From the NCBI RefSeq assembly GCF_001399685.1, contig NZ_JTHN01000078.1, forward strand, positions 1 to 58,470: a stretch of DNA of 58,470 nucleotides. The letters are read 5' to 3'. Both the position numbers and the translations under genes were made by a program. Of this stretch, positions 8,627 through 15,903 are shown piece after piece; position 1 is the first letter of the stretch, and the number at the start of each line of letters is the position of its first letter. The notes beneath the pieces are model-generated. The model was not told the origin of the DNA. It saw only the letters and a program-made list of their open reading frames with translations, and did not search any database. The stretch is from Paenibacillus sp. A3 (lineage in GTDB: Bacteria > Bacillota > Bacilli > Paenibacillales > NBRC-103111).

Positions 8627-9309
8627 TCCGCAAAGGCTATGAAATCGTCGCCGACGCCCTTCGCGAGCAAATCGAGCAGGGCGTCTGGCCGGTCGGTTCC
8701 CGGATCGACTCGGTCGAGCAGCTCGCCGTGAAGTTCGGCGTCGGCCGCTCCACGATCCGGGAAGCGCTCATGTCGCTCAAAGCGCACGGCTGGGTGGACG
8801 TCCGCCATGGCGGCGGAACGTTCGTGCTCCGCAATAGCGGCGCGCTTCAGATCGAAGCGCCCGAGATCGGGAACGTGGAGCAGCTCCGGCAATGGCTTGA
8901 GCTGCGCTTCATCCTGGAAACCGAAGGCGCGGCGCTGGCCGCGGCGCGCCGCAGCAACGATCATCTGATCGAGCTGGACAAGATCCTCGCCGAGATGGCT
9001 TCCCTGGCCGACGAGGACAAGCTGGAGCAATGCGATATCCGGTTTCACCTGAAGCTGGCCGGAGCGTCCGGCAACGAGCTGCTCGTACGCACGCTGGAGA
9101 CGCTTTTCCTGACCATGGGTCCGGCGATGCGGGAAAGCCGCCGGCTGTGGCTGTTCGCGGAGCAGAGTCAGACCGTCCGGCTCTCCGAAGAGCACCAAGC
9201 TATCGTCGACGCAGTGAGACTGCAGGACGCCGCCCTTGCCCGAGAACGCGTCGCCTCCCACTTGCGCAAGGTGGAGCAGATGCTCCGCCGTTTAACCTAC
9301 GAAGCCTGA
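8623..9309 (+). CDS. GntR-family (FadR/LldR type) regulator, probable control of glcDF
   Basis: A 228-residue regulator. The N-terminal winged helix (about 1-70) contains GVGRSTIREALMSLKAHGWV, the recognition region of GntR proteins. An all-helical FCD effector domain (about 80-220) follows, with the spaced metal/ligand residues D..FH (CDIRFHLKLAG), H (EEHQAI) and H (ASHLRKVE). FCD proteins commonly sense small carboxylates. Its position divergent from a 2-hydroxy-acid oxidase suggests glycolate or a related acid as effector; that is inference. It is followed by a strong terminator. Confidence 0.88.
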   Translation: MIRKGYEIVADALREQIEQGVWPVGSRIDSVEQLAVKFGVGRSTIREALMSLKAHGWVDVRHGGGTFVLRNSGALQIEAPEIGNVEQLRQWLELRFILETEGAALAAARRSNDHLIELDKILAEMASLADEDKLEQCDIRFHLKLAGASGNELLVRTLETLFLTMGPAMRESRRLWLFAEQSQTVRLSEEHQAIVDAVRLQDAALARERVASHLRKVEQMLRRLTYEA

Positions 9310-9335
9310 CGGCATACGGCAATGTGCATACGAAA

Positions 9336-9364
9336 AAGCCCGCCGGCATCCTCCGGCGGGCTTT
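9336..9364. terminator. Terminator after gntR
   Basis: AAAGCCCGCCGG / CCGGCGGGCTTT is a near-perfect GC-rich stem with a short loop and T/A flanks. It serves the gntR unit and probably the convergent DUF2325 gene. Confidence 0.85.
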
Positions 9365-9370
9365 CCTCGT

Positions 9371-9691
9371 TTAATGGGCGGTTCCGCCCTTTTTCAACCA
9401 TTCGCAGCCGTCCGCGCAGGAGCAGAGCGCCTTCTGCACCGAGCACCACGAACGCTTCGCATAATAAATCGGCACTTCCTGTTCCTTCGCTTGCTGCTTG
9501 ATGGCTTTGGTCAGATTATGATTGACGTAATCCGTCAGCACAAGCACCGCGTCCACCTTTTCCGGAATCCCCTTCTTCACCATTTGGCATTTGCGTCCGG
9601 ACATATGCATCACTTCGTCAAAACCGATATTCGCCAGATGATCGGGCATATTGCCCAAATGATCCGCTCCTACGACCAAAATCGACGGCAT
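9371..9691 (-). CDS. DUF2325 protein
   Basis: A 106-residue protein of the DUF2325 family. A Rossmann-like opening (MPSILVVGADHLGNMP) is followed by a domain with GRKCQMVKKG and VDAVLVLTDYVNHNL, then a C-terminal cysteine cluster (CSVQKALCSCADGCEW). The role is unknown; the cysteines could bind metal or an Fe-S centre. A good site (AAAAGGAGG) precedes the ATG. It is the last gene of the Fur-box-controlled unit starting at 10817, 86 nt behind the FhuF-like gene, so an iron-linked role is plausible but unproven. Confidence 0.85.
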   Translation of the reverse strand: MPSILVVGADHLGNMPDHLANIGFDEVMHMSGRKCQMVKKGIPEKVDAVLVLTDYVNHNLTKAIKQQAKEQEVPIYYAKRSWCSVQKALCSCADGCEWLKKGGTAH

Positions 9692-9777
9692 GTTTCAAGC
9701 CTCCTTTTCGTTAACGGGCTGTCTCCTGAGAGAGCCTTCCGTGCATGTATTTTTATCGTGTCTGCCTTCGATTCTCG

Positions 9778-10596
9778 TTATTTCGCGCCCGCGAGCAGCT
9801 TGAGCTTCCGTTCCTCGCGCTCGGCACTGCTCATCCGCGGACAGGTATAGCAATATCCGTGGTCCGTATCCGTCTTGTAAGCGAGACAGCAGCTGACTTT
9901 CATCCGCATCCGCTCTCCGGGCTTGCGCGGGTCGTCGATGTAGCGGAACTTCACATCGAGCGGATGCCGCGGCCGGCCGAATACGTCCGGCGGCAAGTCC
10001 GACAGCAGCGCCTGAAAGTCCTCCGTCAGCTTGGCCCGAAGCTCTTCGCTGTCCGCTTGGGCAACAACCATATCTCGGACGTAGTACATCCGGGTCGCGA
10101 TCTGCCCCCACAATTGCCCCGCATCGAGCCCTGCCGCTTGTGCCAGCGATCCGAGCAGCGGCCGAAGCGTCTCTCCGTACAAGGCGGAGAGCACTTGACG
10201 CCTCCACCCGGTCCGGTCCCCCGCTGGCACCGACAACGTTCTGGCGTCATGCAGCCGGAACCCGAACATCGCGCGGCCTTCCTTCTGATACAAATTGACC
10301 GTCAGATTGCCCGGCGAAAAATCGAACGCCGCATCATACCGGCTGATCATATACTGCTGCGCCGCGCACAGCATGCCGAGCCAGCCGCTAAAGTAAGTGG
10401 CCGGCGCTTGCTCATCCAACGCGCGGATATGCTTGCCATACTTCACCAGAAGCATGTCCGCATGCCGGCGTTCGAACAGCTGCGACAGCTTGACCGACAA
10501 CTCCCCCTCATCGGGAAGCTCCCGTATGAAAAAAAACTGCGCCTCCAGTTCGCTGAGACCTCGCTCCGCCAGCGCTTCATTCTTTACTTGCTCCAT
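9778..10596 (-). CDS. FhuF-like siderophore iron reductase
   Basis: A 272-residue FhuF/IucA-C-terminal-domain type protein. The C-terminus holds the diagnostic CC-x10-C-x2-C motif (CCLAYKTDTDHGYCYTCPR), which in FhuF binds a 2Fe-2S cluster used to reduce ferric iron from hydroxamate siderophores. Upstream is the SPGNLTVNLY segment found in the family. The likely role is cytoplasmic iron release after siderophore uptake; no siderophore transporter gene is in the window. The start is ATG 10594-10596 after GGGAAGGGAG. Two Fur boxes lie before the upstream small gene, so expression should rise on iron limitation. Confidence 0.88.
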   Translation of the reverse strand: MEQVKNEALAERGLSELEAQFFFIRELPDEGELSVKLSQLFERRHADMLLVKYGKHIRALDEQAPATYFSGWLGMLCAAQQYMISRYDAAFDFSPGNLTVNLYQKEGRAMFGFRLHDARTLSVPAGDRTGWRRQVLSALYGETLRPLLGSLAQAAGLDAGQLWGQIATRMYYVRDMVVAQADSEELRAKLTEDFQALLSDLPPDVFGRPRHPLDVKFRYIDDPRKPGERMRMKVSCCLAYKTDTDHGYCYTCPRMSSAEREERKLKLLAGAK

Positions 10597-10619
10597 GCCG
10601 CTCTCCCTTCCCGTTCCGA

Positions 10620-10817
10620 TTATTGGCGCTCGGGCGCTCTTTCGATGCTCCCCTGAGCCTTCTCCTCTTCCAACATTTGAACCGATATCCTCTGTATGTA
10701 TGAACCGTACCGGTGCTCTTCCGGTTGCGACTGTAGTCTGTCGGGAATCGAACGGTCCGCAATGCTGCCTGCCCGGCTAAGGTTTCTATGCCTGATCAGC
10801 TCATACAGCAAACCCAC
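10620..10817 (-). CDS. Small protein, first gene of the Fur-controlled unit
   Basis: A 65-residue ORF with a GTG start (10815-10817) and a strong AAGGAGGA ribosome binding site. It lies between the Fur-regulated promoter and the FhuF-like gene (23-nt gap). It is Arg- and Glu-rich with no membrane helix or cysteine motif, and the family is not recognised. Promoter position and ribosome binding site argue it is translated, but it could also be a leader that couples translation to the reductase gene. Confidence 0.55.
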   Translation of the reverse strand: MGLLYELIRHRNLSRAGSIADRSIPDRLQSQPEEHRYGSYIQRISVQMLEEEKAQGSIERAPERQ

Positions 10818-10838
10818 GGACGGCTCCTCCTTATTATA

Positions 10839-10857
10839 TGATAATGATTCTCAATAA
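10839..10857. promoter_or_regulatory. Fur box 1
   Basis: TGATAATGATTCTCAATAA matches the Fur 7-1-7 consensus TGATAATNATTATCA with few mismatches. It lies just downstream of the predicted transcription start of the FhuF-like operon. Confidence 0.75.
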
Positions 10858-10870
10858 CATGTATATTACA

Positions 10871-10889
10871 AATGATAATGGTTATCATT
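10871..10889. promoter_or_regulatory. Fur box 2, perfect palindrome
   Basis: AATGATAATGGTTATCATT is a perfect 8+3+8 palindrome and a near-ideal Fur box. It covers the -10 and part of the spacer of the leftward promoter. Confidence 0.85.
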
Positions 10890-10900
10890 CTCGTTGTCAA
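10872..10900 (-). promoter_or_regulatory. Promoter of the FhuF-like operon
   Basis: TTGACA (10895-10900), exactly 17 nt, then TATCAT (10872-10877) on the reverse strand. The -10 lies inside Fur box 2, so iron-bound Fur would exclude RNA polymerase. Confidence 0.75.
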
Positions 10901-10988
10901 TGGGTTGCCTCTTTTCGTGTCATGTTCATGGCCCCGTCTGCCGAACGATGCATAAAACTTGAAATCCGTTCCAAATTAATGCAAGAAG

Positions 10989-11589
10989 GTGCTGCATTTT
11001 GCATCGCAGGTGGAACGGACTGCTCTGAAAGCGATCCTATGCCTTATTCTTGTCTTTGTCCCCGTGCTGCTTCCTTCTCCTTCGCCCGGACTTTCCTTCA
11101 GCGGACAAACGCTCCGCCTCGGCTCCCGCGGCGATGACGTATACGAGCTGCAGGGACGTCTGAAGTTTCTCGGATACTACAACGGAAGCATAGACGGCAT
11201 CTTCGGGCAGCAGACGCAAGGTGCAGTATTTTGGTTTCAGGACCGGTTCGGCATCGCCGTCGACGGGATTGCCGGGCCGCAGACGCAGAACAAGCTCTGG
11301 CAGGCGACCAAGCATTGGCGGGCTTCGGGTTCCTCGTTCAGCAACGAAGATATTACGCTGATGGCCCGAACGGTGTACAGAGAAACCCGGGGCCTTCACC
11401 GCCGTGGACGACGGCCAGATCTGGCTGACACCGGACAGCACAGCCTACAAAGCGGTCTATGACGCCGTGAACGGCTGGGACCCTTCTGGCGAAGCGCTGT
11501 ACTATTTCAATCCGGCTACGGCCACCTCGCAATGGATCTGGCCCAGGCCGCAAATCAAACAAATCGGCCGCCATATTTTTTGCAAATGA
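10989..11589 (+). pseudogene. sleB: sleB (spore cortex lytic enzyme), broken by an internal deletion
   Basis: The first frame encodes a secreted N-terminus and a peptidoglycan-binding domain (LRLGSRGDDVYELQGRL, then GIFGQQTQGAV), then the start of the SleB hydrolase domain (NEDITLMARTVYRETRG near 11395). There the frame shifts. The second frame, open to 11589, continues with GAFTAVDDGQIWLTPDS and the normal SleB C-terminus, GEALYYFNPATATSQW, ending with KQIG-HIFCK. In intact SleB about 40 residues lie between these points, holding the conserved catalytic-domain core. The join therefore looks like an internal deletion with a frameshift near a GGGG/GGCC-rich stretch. The protein should be inactive; SleB normally degrades spore cortex during germination. 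Confidence 0.85.
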
Positions 11590-11661
11590 GTTCACGGCTT
11601 CCATCGGAAAGAGCCGGGCCCTCACAGGTGCCCGGCTTGCCGTTACTTTCGCACGCGAAGC

Positions 11662-11754
11662 TTAGATGAACAAGAAGCTGCAGCTGATAATCACAAGCAG
11701 AATGAACAGAACCAGGATGACGCCTGTCGATGTGAAACCGCCAAAACCACCCAC
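11662..11754 (-). CDS. YjcZ-family sporulation miniprotein
   Basis: A 30-residue protein that starts at GTG 11752-11754, 8-9 nt after GAAGGAG. A Gly/Phe-rich head (MGGFGGFTSTG) is followed by one hydrophobic helix (VILVLFILLVIISCSFLF), the pattern of YjcZ-type tail-anchored proteins of Bacilli. These are linked to sporulation and mother-cell membranes, but their exact role is unknown. It is convergent with the broken sleB gene. Family call is from the short pattern only. Confidence 0.7.
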   Translation of the reverse strand: MGGFGGFTSTGVILVLFILLVIISCSFLFI

Positions 11755-11979
11755 AATGATCACTCCTTCGACAAAATTGAATATCCGCCATACTCCCCAT
11801 GTCGGATATTCGCAATATTAATGTATGCGAGAGACGAATGACCGGTATGGACGAGTGAGGGGGAACTTTTATTCAGACGGGCCCATTCTTTTGGCAGATC
11901 ACATCACTTTAAATCGAAGGAAATCCGAGAGCACACCAAGGCAAAGCCGAAGCGGCAGAATTTCCTGCATTTTTCGACA

Positions 11980-11997
11980 GTGTGATTTTTTTCACAT
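11980..11997. promoter_or_regulatory. Rex-like box 1
   Basis: GTGTGATTTTTTTCACAT resembles the Rex consensus TTGTGAANNNNTTCACAA (three differences). It covers the region where a -35 for the TATAGT -10 at 12018-12023 would lie, fitting repression. Rex senses NADH/NAD+ in Firmicutes. Confidence 0.45.
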
Positions 11998-12196
11998 CTC
12001 TTTTCTCCCGGACATGCTATAGTAAAGGCGTAGGGAGGAAGCAAATCCCGACATCAATCAAAGGAAAGGAACATGCGATATGAACACCGTGCTTCGTTCC
12101 CGCTCCGGCCCACGACACTGCTATAGCAGCCGATCTTGCCTTACAAAAGGCTCTTACCTTATTGAAAGGCAAGCGAACGATTCTTCTTACGGTAAT

Positions 12197-12214
12197 TTGT
12201 GAATTTTTTCACGA
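12197..12214. promoter_or_regulatory. Rex-like box 2
   Basis: TTGTGAATTTTTTCACGA matches the Rex consensus at every fixed position but one. It lies 175 nt before the DoxX start. Confidence 0.6.
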
Positions 12215-12388
12215 TATCTTGTTGGAAAATCGAATGGATTCGATCGACCGTCTAATCCTGTCAGTTTAAATGGATATTATCCCTTAATGATGGTAATTTA
12301 TCCCTCTTCATCTCTTTAGCGTTGTGCAATAATGAAAAAAATGAATGTGTCAAAATTTAGACACAATTTGATAACAAAGGGAGCGATT

Positions 12389-12946
12389 ATGATGATTATG
12401 AAATGGTTAAGAGAAAACGTGTATGCTGCCGGCTTGCTGCTCATATTACGCGTATATGTCGGATGGACATGGCTTACGGCCGGGTTCCACAAACTTACCG
12501 GCGGGTTCGACGCCACCGGCTTCCTGAAGGGCGCCATTGCCAAACCGCCAATGGACAAGGCCACAAACGAATTGATTTACCCGACCTTCAACGCGTTTAT
12601 CGAAAATTTCGCTTTGCCTAACGCGAAGCTGATCAACGTCATGATCCCGCTCGGTGAGTTTCTCGTCGGTCTCGGCTTAATTCTCGGGACACTGGCAACA
12701 GCAGCAGCCTTCTTCGGATTAATGATGAACTTCATGTTCCTGTTCGCCGGAACCGTAAGCACGAACCCTTGGATGGTCCTCCTCGGCTTCATCCTCTTGG
12801 CTGCAGGAGCCAACACCGGTAAATTCGGCGGCGACTACTACGTACTGCCTTACCTCCGCAAAACGTTCCGTAAGCTGAACAAAGGCGGAGACAGCCACGA
12901 TCCTAACAAAACCGCCGGCGGCACCCGTGCCCCGATGGGAGTATAA
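12389..12946 (+). CDS. DoxX-family membrane protein
   Basis: A 185-residue membrane protein of the DoxX type. An amphipathic N-terminus is followed by about four helices (roughly 10-30, 84-104, 108-128, 132-148), with the family signature LRVYVGWTWLTAGFHKLTGG after helix one. DoxX relatives include the thiosulfate:quinone oxidoreductase subunit and redox-stress membrane complexes; the substrate here is unknown. The start is ATG 12389 after AAAGGGAG. Two Rex-like boxes upstream suggest control by cellular redox state. It ends in a polar tail and a bidirectional terminator. Confidence 0.85.
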   Translation: MMIMKWLRENVYAAGLLLILRVYVGWTWLTAGFHKLTGGFDATGFLKGAIAKPPMDKATNELIYPTFNAFIENFALPNAKLINVMIPLGEFLVGLGLILGTLATAAAFFGLMMNFMFLFAGTVSTNPWMVLLGFILLAAGANTGKFGGDYYVLPYLRKTFRKLNKGGDSHDPNKTAGGTRAPMGV

Positions 12947-12961
12947 CGCAAGCATATGACA

Positions 12962-12998
12962 AGAAGACCACGGATCGATTCCGTGGTCTTACTTTTTC
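12962..12998. terminator. Bidirectional terminator between DoxX gene and modB
   Basis: AAGACCACGGA-TCGAT-TCCGTGGTCTT is a perfect 11-bp stem followed by T-rich sequence. It overlaps the 3' end of modB at 12989. Confidence 0.85.
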
Positions 12999-13654
12999 TT
13001 ATTCACAATCAGCATCATCATAAACGAAATGACGATGATCGAGCCGGTCCACCACCAGGCGAGCGTCATGCGGCCGGATTCTACCGCCATGTAGATGGCG
13101 GTCGGAACGGTCTGCGTCTTGCCCGGGATATTCCCGGCGATCATCAGCGTCGCCCCGAATTCGCCGAGCGCCCGGGCGAAGCCCAGAATATAACCCGTAG
13201 CAAGGGAGCGCCAGGCCAGCGGCAGCGTAATGTAGCGGAGCACCTGCCACTCGCCCGCGCCCGAGGAGCGCGCAGCGTCCTCCAGACTGCGGTCGACCGA
13301 AGCGAAGCCGACCTTCATCGTTTGGTATACGAGCGGGAACGCGACCACGATCGAGGCGATGACGGCGGCCCACCACGTGAAGATGAGCGGAGCCGCGAAC
13401 CACTCCTCGATCCAGCGGCCGAACCAGCTCTTCTTGCCGAGAAGCACCAGCAGGATGAAGCCGATCACGGTCGGAGGAAGCACCAGCGGCAGCATCAGCG
13501 CGGTTTCCAGCAGCGTTTTGCCCGGAAACGTACGGCGGGACAAGCCCCACGCCGCGGCGATCCCGAGGACGAACACCAGCGCGCTAGCAACCAGCGATAC
13601 TTTGACCGACAGAAGGACCGGCGACAGAAAAGCGTTCCAATCGATGCCAGGCAT
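12989..13654 (-). CDS. modB: Molybdate ABC transporter permease ModB
   Basis: A 221-residue ModB-type permease with about five membrane helices. The coupling segment that contacts the ATPase is present (EDAARSSGAGEWQVLRYITL), as is GFARALGEFGATLMIAGNIPG, typical of ModB. The start is ATG 13652-13654, 5 nt after the modA stop, so the pair forms one unit. No modC ATPase follows: the next gene is the convergent DoxX gene beyond a terminator. The ATPase must be encoded elsewhere or shared. Confidence 0.92.
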   Translation of the reverse strand: MPGIDWNAFLSPVLLSVKVSLVASALVFVLGIAAAWGLSRRTFPGKTLLETALMLPLVLPPTVIGFILLVLLGKKSWFGRWIEEWFAAPLIFTWWAAVIASIVVAFPLVYQTMKVGFASVDRSLEDAARSSGAGEWQVLRYITLPLAWRSLATGYILGFARALGEFGATLMIAGNIPGKTQTVPTAIYMAVESGRMTLAWWWTGSIIVISFMMMLIVNKKK

Positions 13655-13659
13655 GCTTG

Positions 13660-14505
13660 TTACTTCCCGCCAGGGATGGTGAAGCCGTACTTCGCGAACA
13701 CGTCCGCCGCCTCTTTGCTCTGCAGGTACGTATAGAAGGCTTCGGCTTCTTTGGCATGCTTCGTCGCTTTGACGATACCGGCCGGATATTCGACCGGCTT
13801 GTAGGTTTTCGGATCGACGTTGAAGGCGATCTTCACCTTCTTGGACGTGAGCGCATCCGTCTTGTAGACGAAGCCCGCTTCCGCGTTGCCCGATTCGACG
13901 TAGGTCAGCACCTGCCGCACGTCTTTCGCCATGACGAGCTTCGGCTGCAAAGCGTCCCACTGCTTCGCGTTCGTCAGCGCTTCCTTGGCATAGCCGCCCG
14001 CCGGTACGGATTCCGGCTCCCCGATGGCGACGTGCTTCACTTCCGGCTTCGCCAAATCGTCCACCGTGCCGACCTGCGCTTTGCCGCCTTCCGGTACGAC
14101 GACGACGAGCTCGTTGACGAGCAGGTTTTTCTGCTGCGCCGCATCGACAAGCTGCTTGTCCACCAGCGCTTTCATATTTTTGGCGGCGGCGGACAGGAAC
14201 ACGTCGGCAGGAGCGCCCTGCTCAATCTGCTGCTGCAGCGCACCGGAGGCCCCGAAGTTGAAGTTCAGCTTGATGCTGGTGTTCTTGCTTTCGTAAGCGT
14301 TCTGGATTTCCTTGAGCGCGTCGGTCAAGCTTGCCGCGGCGGATATGGTCAGCTCCACCTTCTCCGCGGGAGCGGCTTGGCTCTTTTCTTGCCCGGCTTT
14401 CGGCGCGTCCGCCGGGGTTGGCTTCGCTTCGCCACAGCCTGCAAGCCCGATGGCTAGAGATAAAGCAAGCAGCAGGAATAAACAAGAAGCAGCGATTTTA
14501 CGCAC
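13660..14505 (-). CDS. modA: Molybdate-binding lipoprotein ModA
   Basis: A 281-residue extracellular solute-binding lipoprotein. A signal peptide ends in a lipobox (IGLAGCGE, Cys about residue 24), followed by a flexible Pro/Ala/Lys linker. The ModA domain follows (LTISAAASLTDALKEIQNAY, then NFNFGASGALQQQIEQGAPAD, then LTYVESGNAEAGFVYKTDAL), with the residues that hold tetrahedral molybdate or tungstate. It is expressed away from the regulator at 14720; tandem 10-bp repeats lie between the two starts. Confidence 0.93.
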   Translation of the reverse strand: MRKIAASCLFLLLALSLAIGLAGCGEAKPTPADAPKAGQEKSQAAPAEKVELTISAAASLTDALKEIQNAYESKNTSIKLNFNFGASGALQQQIEQGAPADVFLSAAAKNMKALVDKQLVDAAQQKNLLVNELVVVVPEGGKAQVGTVDDLAKPEVKHVAIGEPESVPAGGYAKEALTNAKQWDALQPKLVMAKDVRQVLTYVESGNAEAGFVYKTDALTSKKVKIAFNVDPKTYKPVEYPAGIVKATKHAKEAEAFYTYLQSKEAADVFAKYGFTIPGGK

Positions 14506-14537
14506 AGATTCCTCTCTCCTATCTATTTAATTATGTT

Positions 14538-14557
14538 TAGATATAACTAGATATAAT
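14538..14557. promoter_or_regulatory. Tandem repeat operator candidate between modA and its regulator
   Basis: Two direct copies of TAGATATAA (10-nt period, one helical turn) lie 33 nt upstream of the modA start, where a regulator would cover the modA promoter. The binder is presumed to be the HTH protein encoded at 14720. Direct repeats rather than a palindrome would suit its monomeric excisionase-type DNA-binding domain. Confidence 0.45.
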
Positions 14558-14608
14558 TGACTCGAAATTCATTATAAGCGAAGAAAAGGAACCCTGTAAA
14601 CAGCGGTT

Positions 14609-14637
14609 TGAATCGCCGCCGCTTCCATCGTATGATA
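14609..14637 (+). promoter_or_regulatory. Promoter of the molybdate-linked regulator
   Basis: TTGAAT (14609-14614), exactly 17 nt, TATGAT (14632-14637): a good sigma-A promoter 83 nt before the ATG. Confidence 0.65.
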
Positions 14638-14719
14638 GATGTGACGACTTCGTGTCCAGGCCGGGACCAAGACCGGCGCTGCCTACGAAGACGAATGCAA
14701 GACGGGAGGTTTCAGCGTC

Positions 14720-15670
14720 ATGACCAACGACGTTTCCTATACAACCGAAGAAATTGCTAAGCTCTTGAAAATATCCAAGCTGACGGTGTACGACCTGATC
14801 AAAAAGGGCGAGCTCCCCGCCTACCGCGTCGGCAAGCAAATGCGTATCGACGCCGCGGATCTGGAGGCCTATAAAGCCAGAGCCCGCGAAGGCCGCATGC
14901 CGCAAGCAGCCGCTCCGGCGCCGTCCGGTGCCTCCAGGCCGGGGGGCGTTTTTGCTCCAGGCAGCCGTCCGCTCGTCATCACGGGGCAGGACATCAGCCT
15001 CGACATGTTGGCCAAGCATCTGGAGAAGCAGGCGCCCGGAGTCCGCCCGCTTCGCTCGTATGTCGGCAGCTTGGACAGCCTGATCTCGATGTACCGCGGC
15101 GAATCGGATATCGTGAGCACGCATCTCCTGGATGGCGATACCGGGGAATACAATATTCCGTATATCCGCAAGCTGCTGGTCGGCTTTTCGTATATCGTCG
15201 TTCATCTGCTTACCCGCAATGCCGGGCTTTACGTGCCGCAGGGCAATCCGAAAGGACTGCGGGGCTGGGACGATCTCACGCAGTCCGGCCTGCGCATCGC
15301 CAACCGGGAGAAAGGCTCCGGCGCGCGCGTGCTGCTGGACGAGCAGTTGCGGCTGCACGGCATCGCTCCGGGCAGCCTTGCCGGCTATGAGGCGGAGGAA
15401 TCCAGCCATATGGGCGTAGCCGGCAAAGTCGCTGCGGGCGAGGCCGATGTCGGGGTCGGAATCGAGAAAGCGGCGAACATCGTCGAAGGCGTCGATTTTA
15501 TCCCGCTGATCCGGGAGCGTTACGATCTCGTGATGCTGAAGAAGCCGGATAACCGCGAATGGATCGAAGTTATCCGGCGCATCCTGCAATCGGACGCCTT
15601 TCTCGGCGAGCTGCGCTCCATCGGCGGATACGACTTGACCGAGACGGGCAAGGTGTTGCTGGAAACGTGA
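14720..15670 (+). CDS. HTH regulator with fused molybdate-type substrate-binding domain
   Basis: A 316-residue one-component regulator. The N-terminus (about 1-55) is an excisionase/MerR-like DNA-binding domain (YTTEEIAKLLKISKLTVYDL, then GELPAYRVGKQMRID). A Pro/Ala linker leads to a periplasmic-binding-protein-like domain (about 85-316) with SLDSLISMYRGESDIVSTHL and ANREKGSGARVLLDEQL, as in the PBP_like family. The domain should bind an oxyanion or small ligand inside the cell. Facing modAB, it is the probable molybdate/tungstate sensor, taking the place of ModE. The start follows GGGAGG. Confidence 0.85.
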   Translation: MTNDVSYTTEEIAKLLKISKLTVYDLIKKGELPAYRVGKQMRIDAADLEAYKARAREGRMPQAAAPAPSGASRPGGVFAPGSRPLVITGQDISLDMLAKHLEKQAPGVRPLRSYVGSLDSLISMYRGESDIVSTHLLDGDTGEYNIPYIRKLLVGFSYIVVHLLTRNAGLYVPQGNPKGLRGWDDLTQSGLRIANREKGSGARVLLDEQLRLHGIAPGSLAGYEAEESSHMGVAGKVAAGEADVGVGIEKAANIVEGVDFIPLIRERYDLVMLKKPDNREWIEVIRRILQSDAFLGELRSIGGYDLTETGKVLLET

Positions 15671-15738
15671 CGGACCGGTTCCGGTAAACGCGGCCCGGCA
15701 GGACAAGGGGCAGGCATTGGAAAAAATGGATACGGATC

Positions 15739-15879
15739 ATGACCGCCATCTGTGTCATTATTGTGGCTTGCCTTCCCTTCTATCCGAGACTGCGTTACGA
15801 TCTTTATGAGCAAGACCGATTGCCGAGCAAGTACGAAGAGATCGAATACATCGTGATGGCCGCTTGGCAGAAAATTTAA
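15739..15879 (+). CDS. Small membrane protein, possible frameshift at its 5' end
   Basis: The frame open to 15879 encodes a membrane helix (MTAICVIIVACLPFYPRL) and an acidic tail (DLYEQDRLPSKYEEIEYI). Its ATG at 15739 has no ribosome binding site. A TTG at 15717 does (AAGGGG, 6 nt away), but it is in another frame and that frame stops after 30 codons. The two frames would join if the A6 run at 15721-15726 were one base shorter, giving a coherent protein of about 53 residues that starts MEKWIRIMTA. So it is either a one-base indel (real or a sequencing error), slippage in the A-run, or a short form from 15739. Family unknown. Confidence 0.5.
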   Translation: MTAICVIIVACLPFYPRLRYDLYEQDRLPSKYEEIEYIVMAAWQKI

Positions 15880-15903
15880 CCGGACTCGGGTGATCGCATC
15901 AGC

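Larger units (their letters stand above)
11755..12388. other. Long leader/intergenic region before the DoxX gene
   Basis: This 630-nt stretch holds no clear gene. It does hold a Rex-like box (11980-11997), an extended -10 TGCTATAGT (12015-12023), and two overlapping short ORFs (ATG 12073, 17 residues, behind AAAGGAAAGG; ATG 12080, 40 residues). An 8-bp perfect inverted repeat follows (CTTGCCTT 12135-12142 / AAGGCAAG 12166-12173), then a second Rex-like box (12197-12214) and a palindrome TGTGTC-N8-GACACA (12346-12365). If transcription starts near 12030, the mRNA has a leader of about 360 nt before the DoxX start. Confidence 0.5.
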
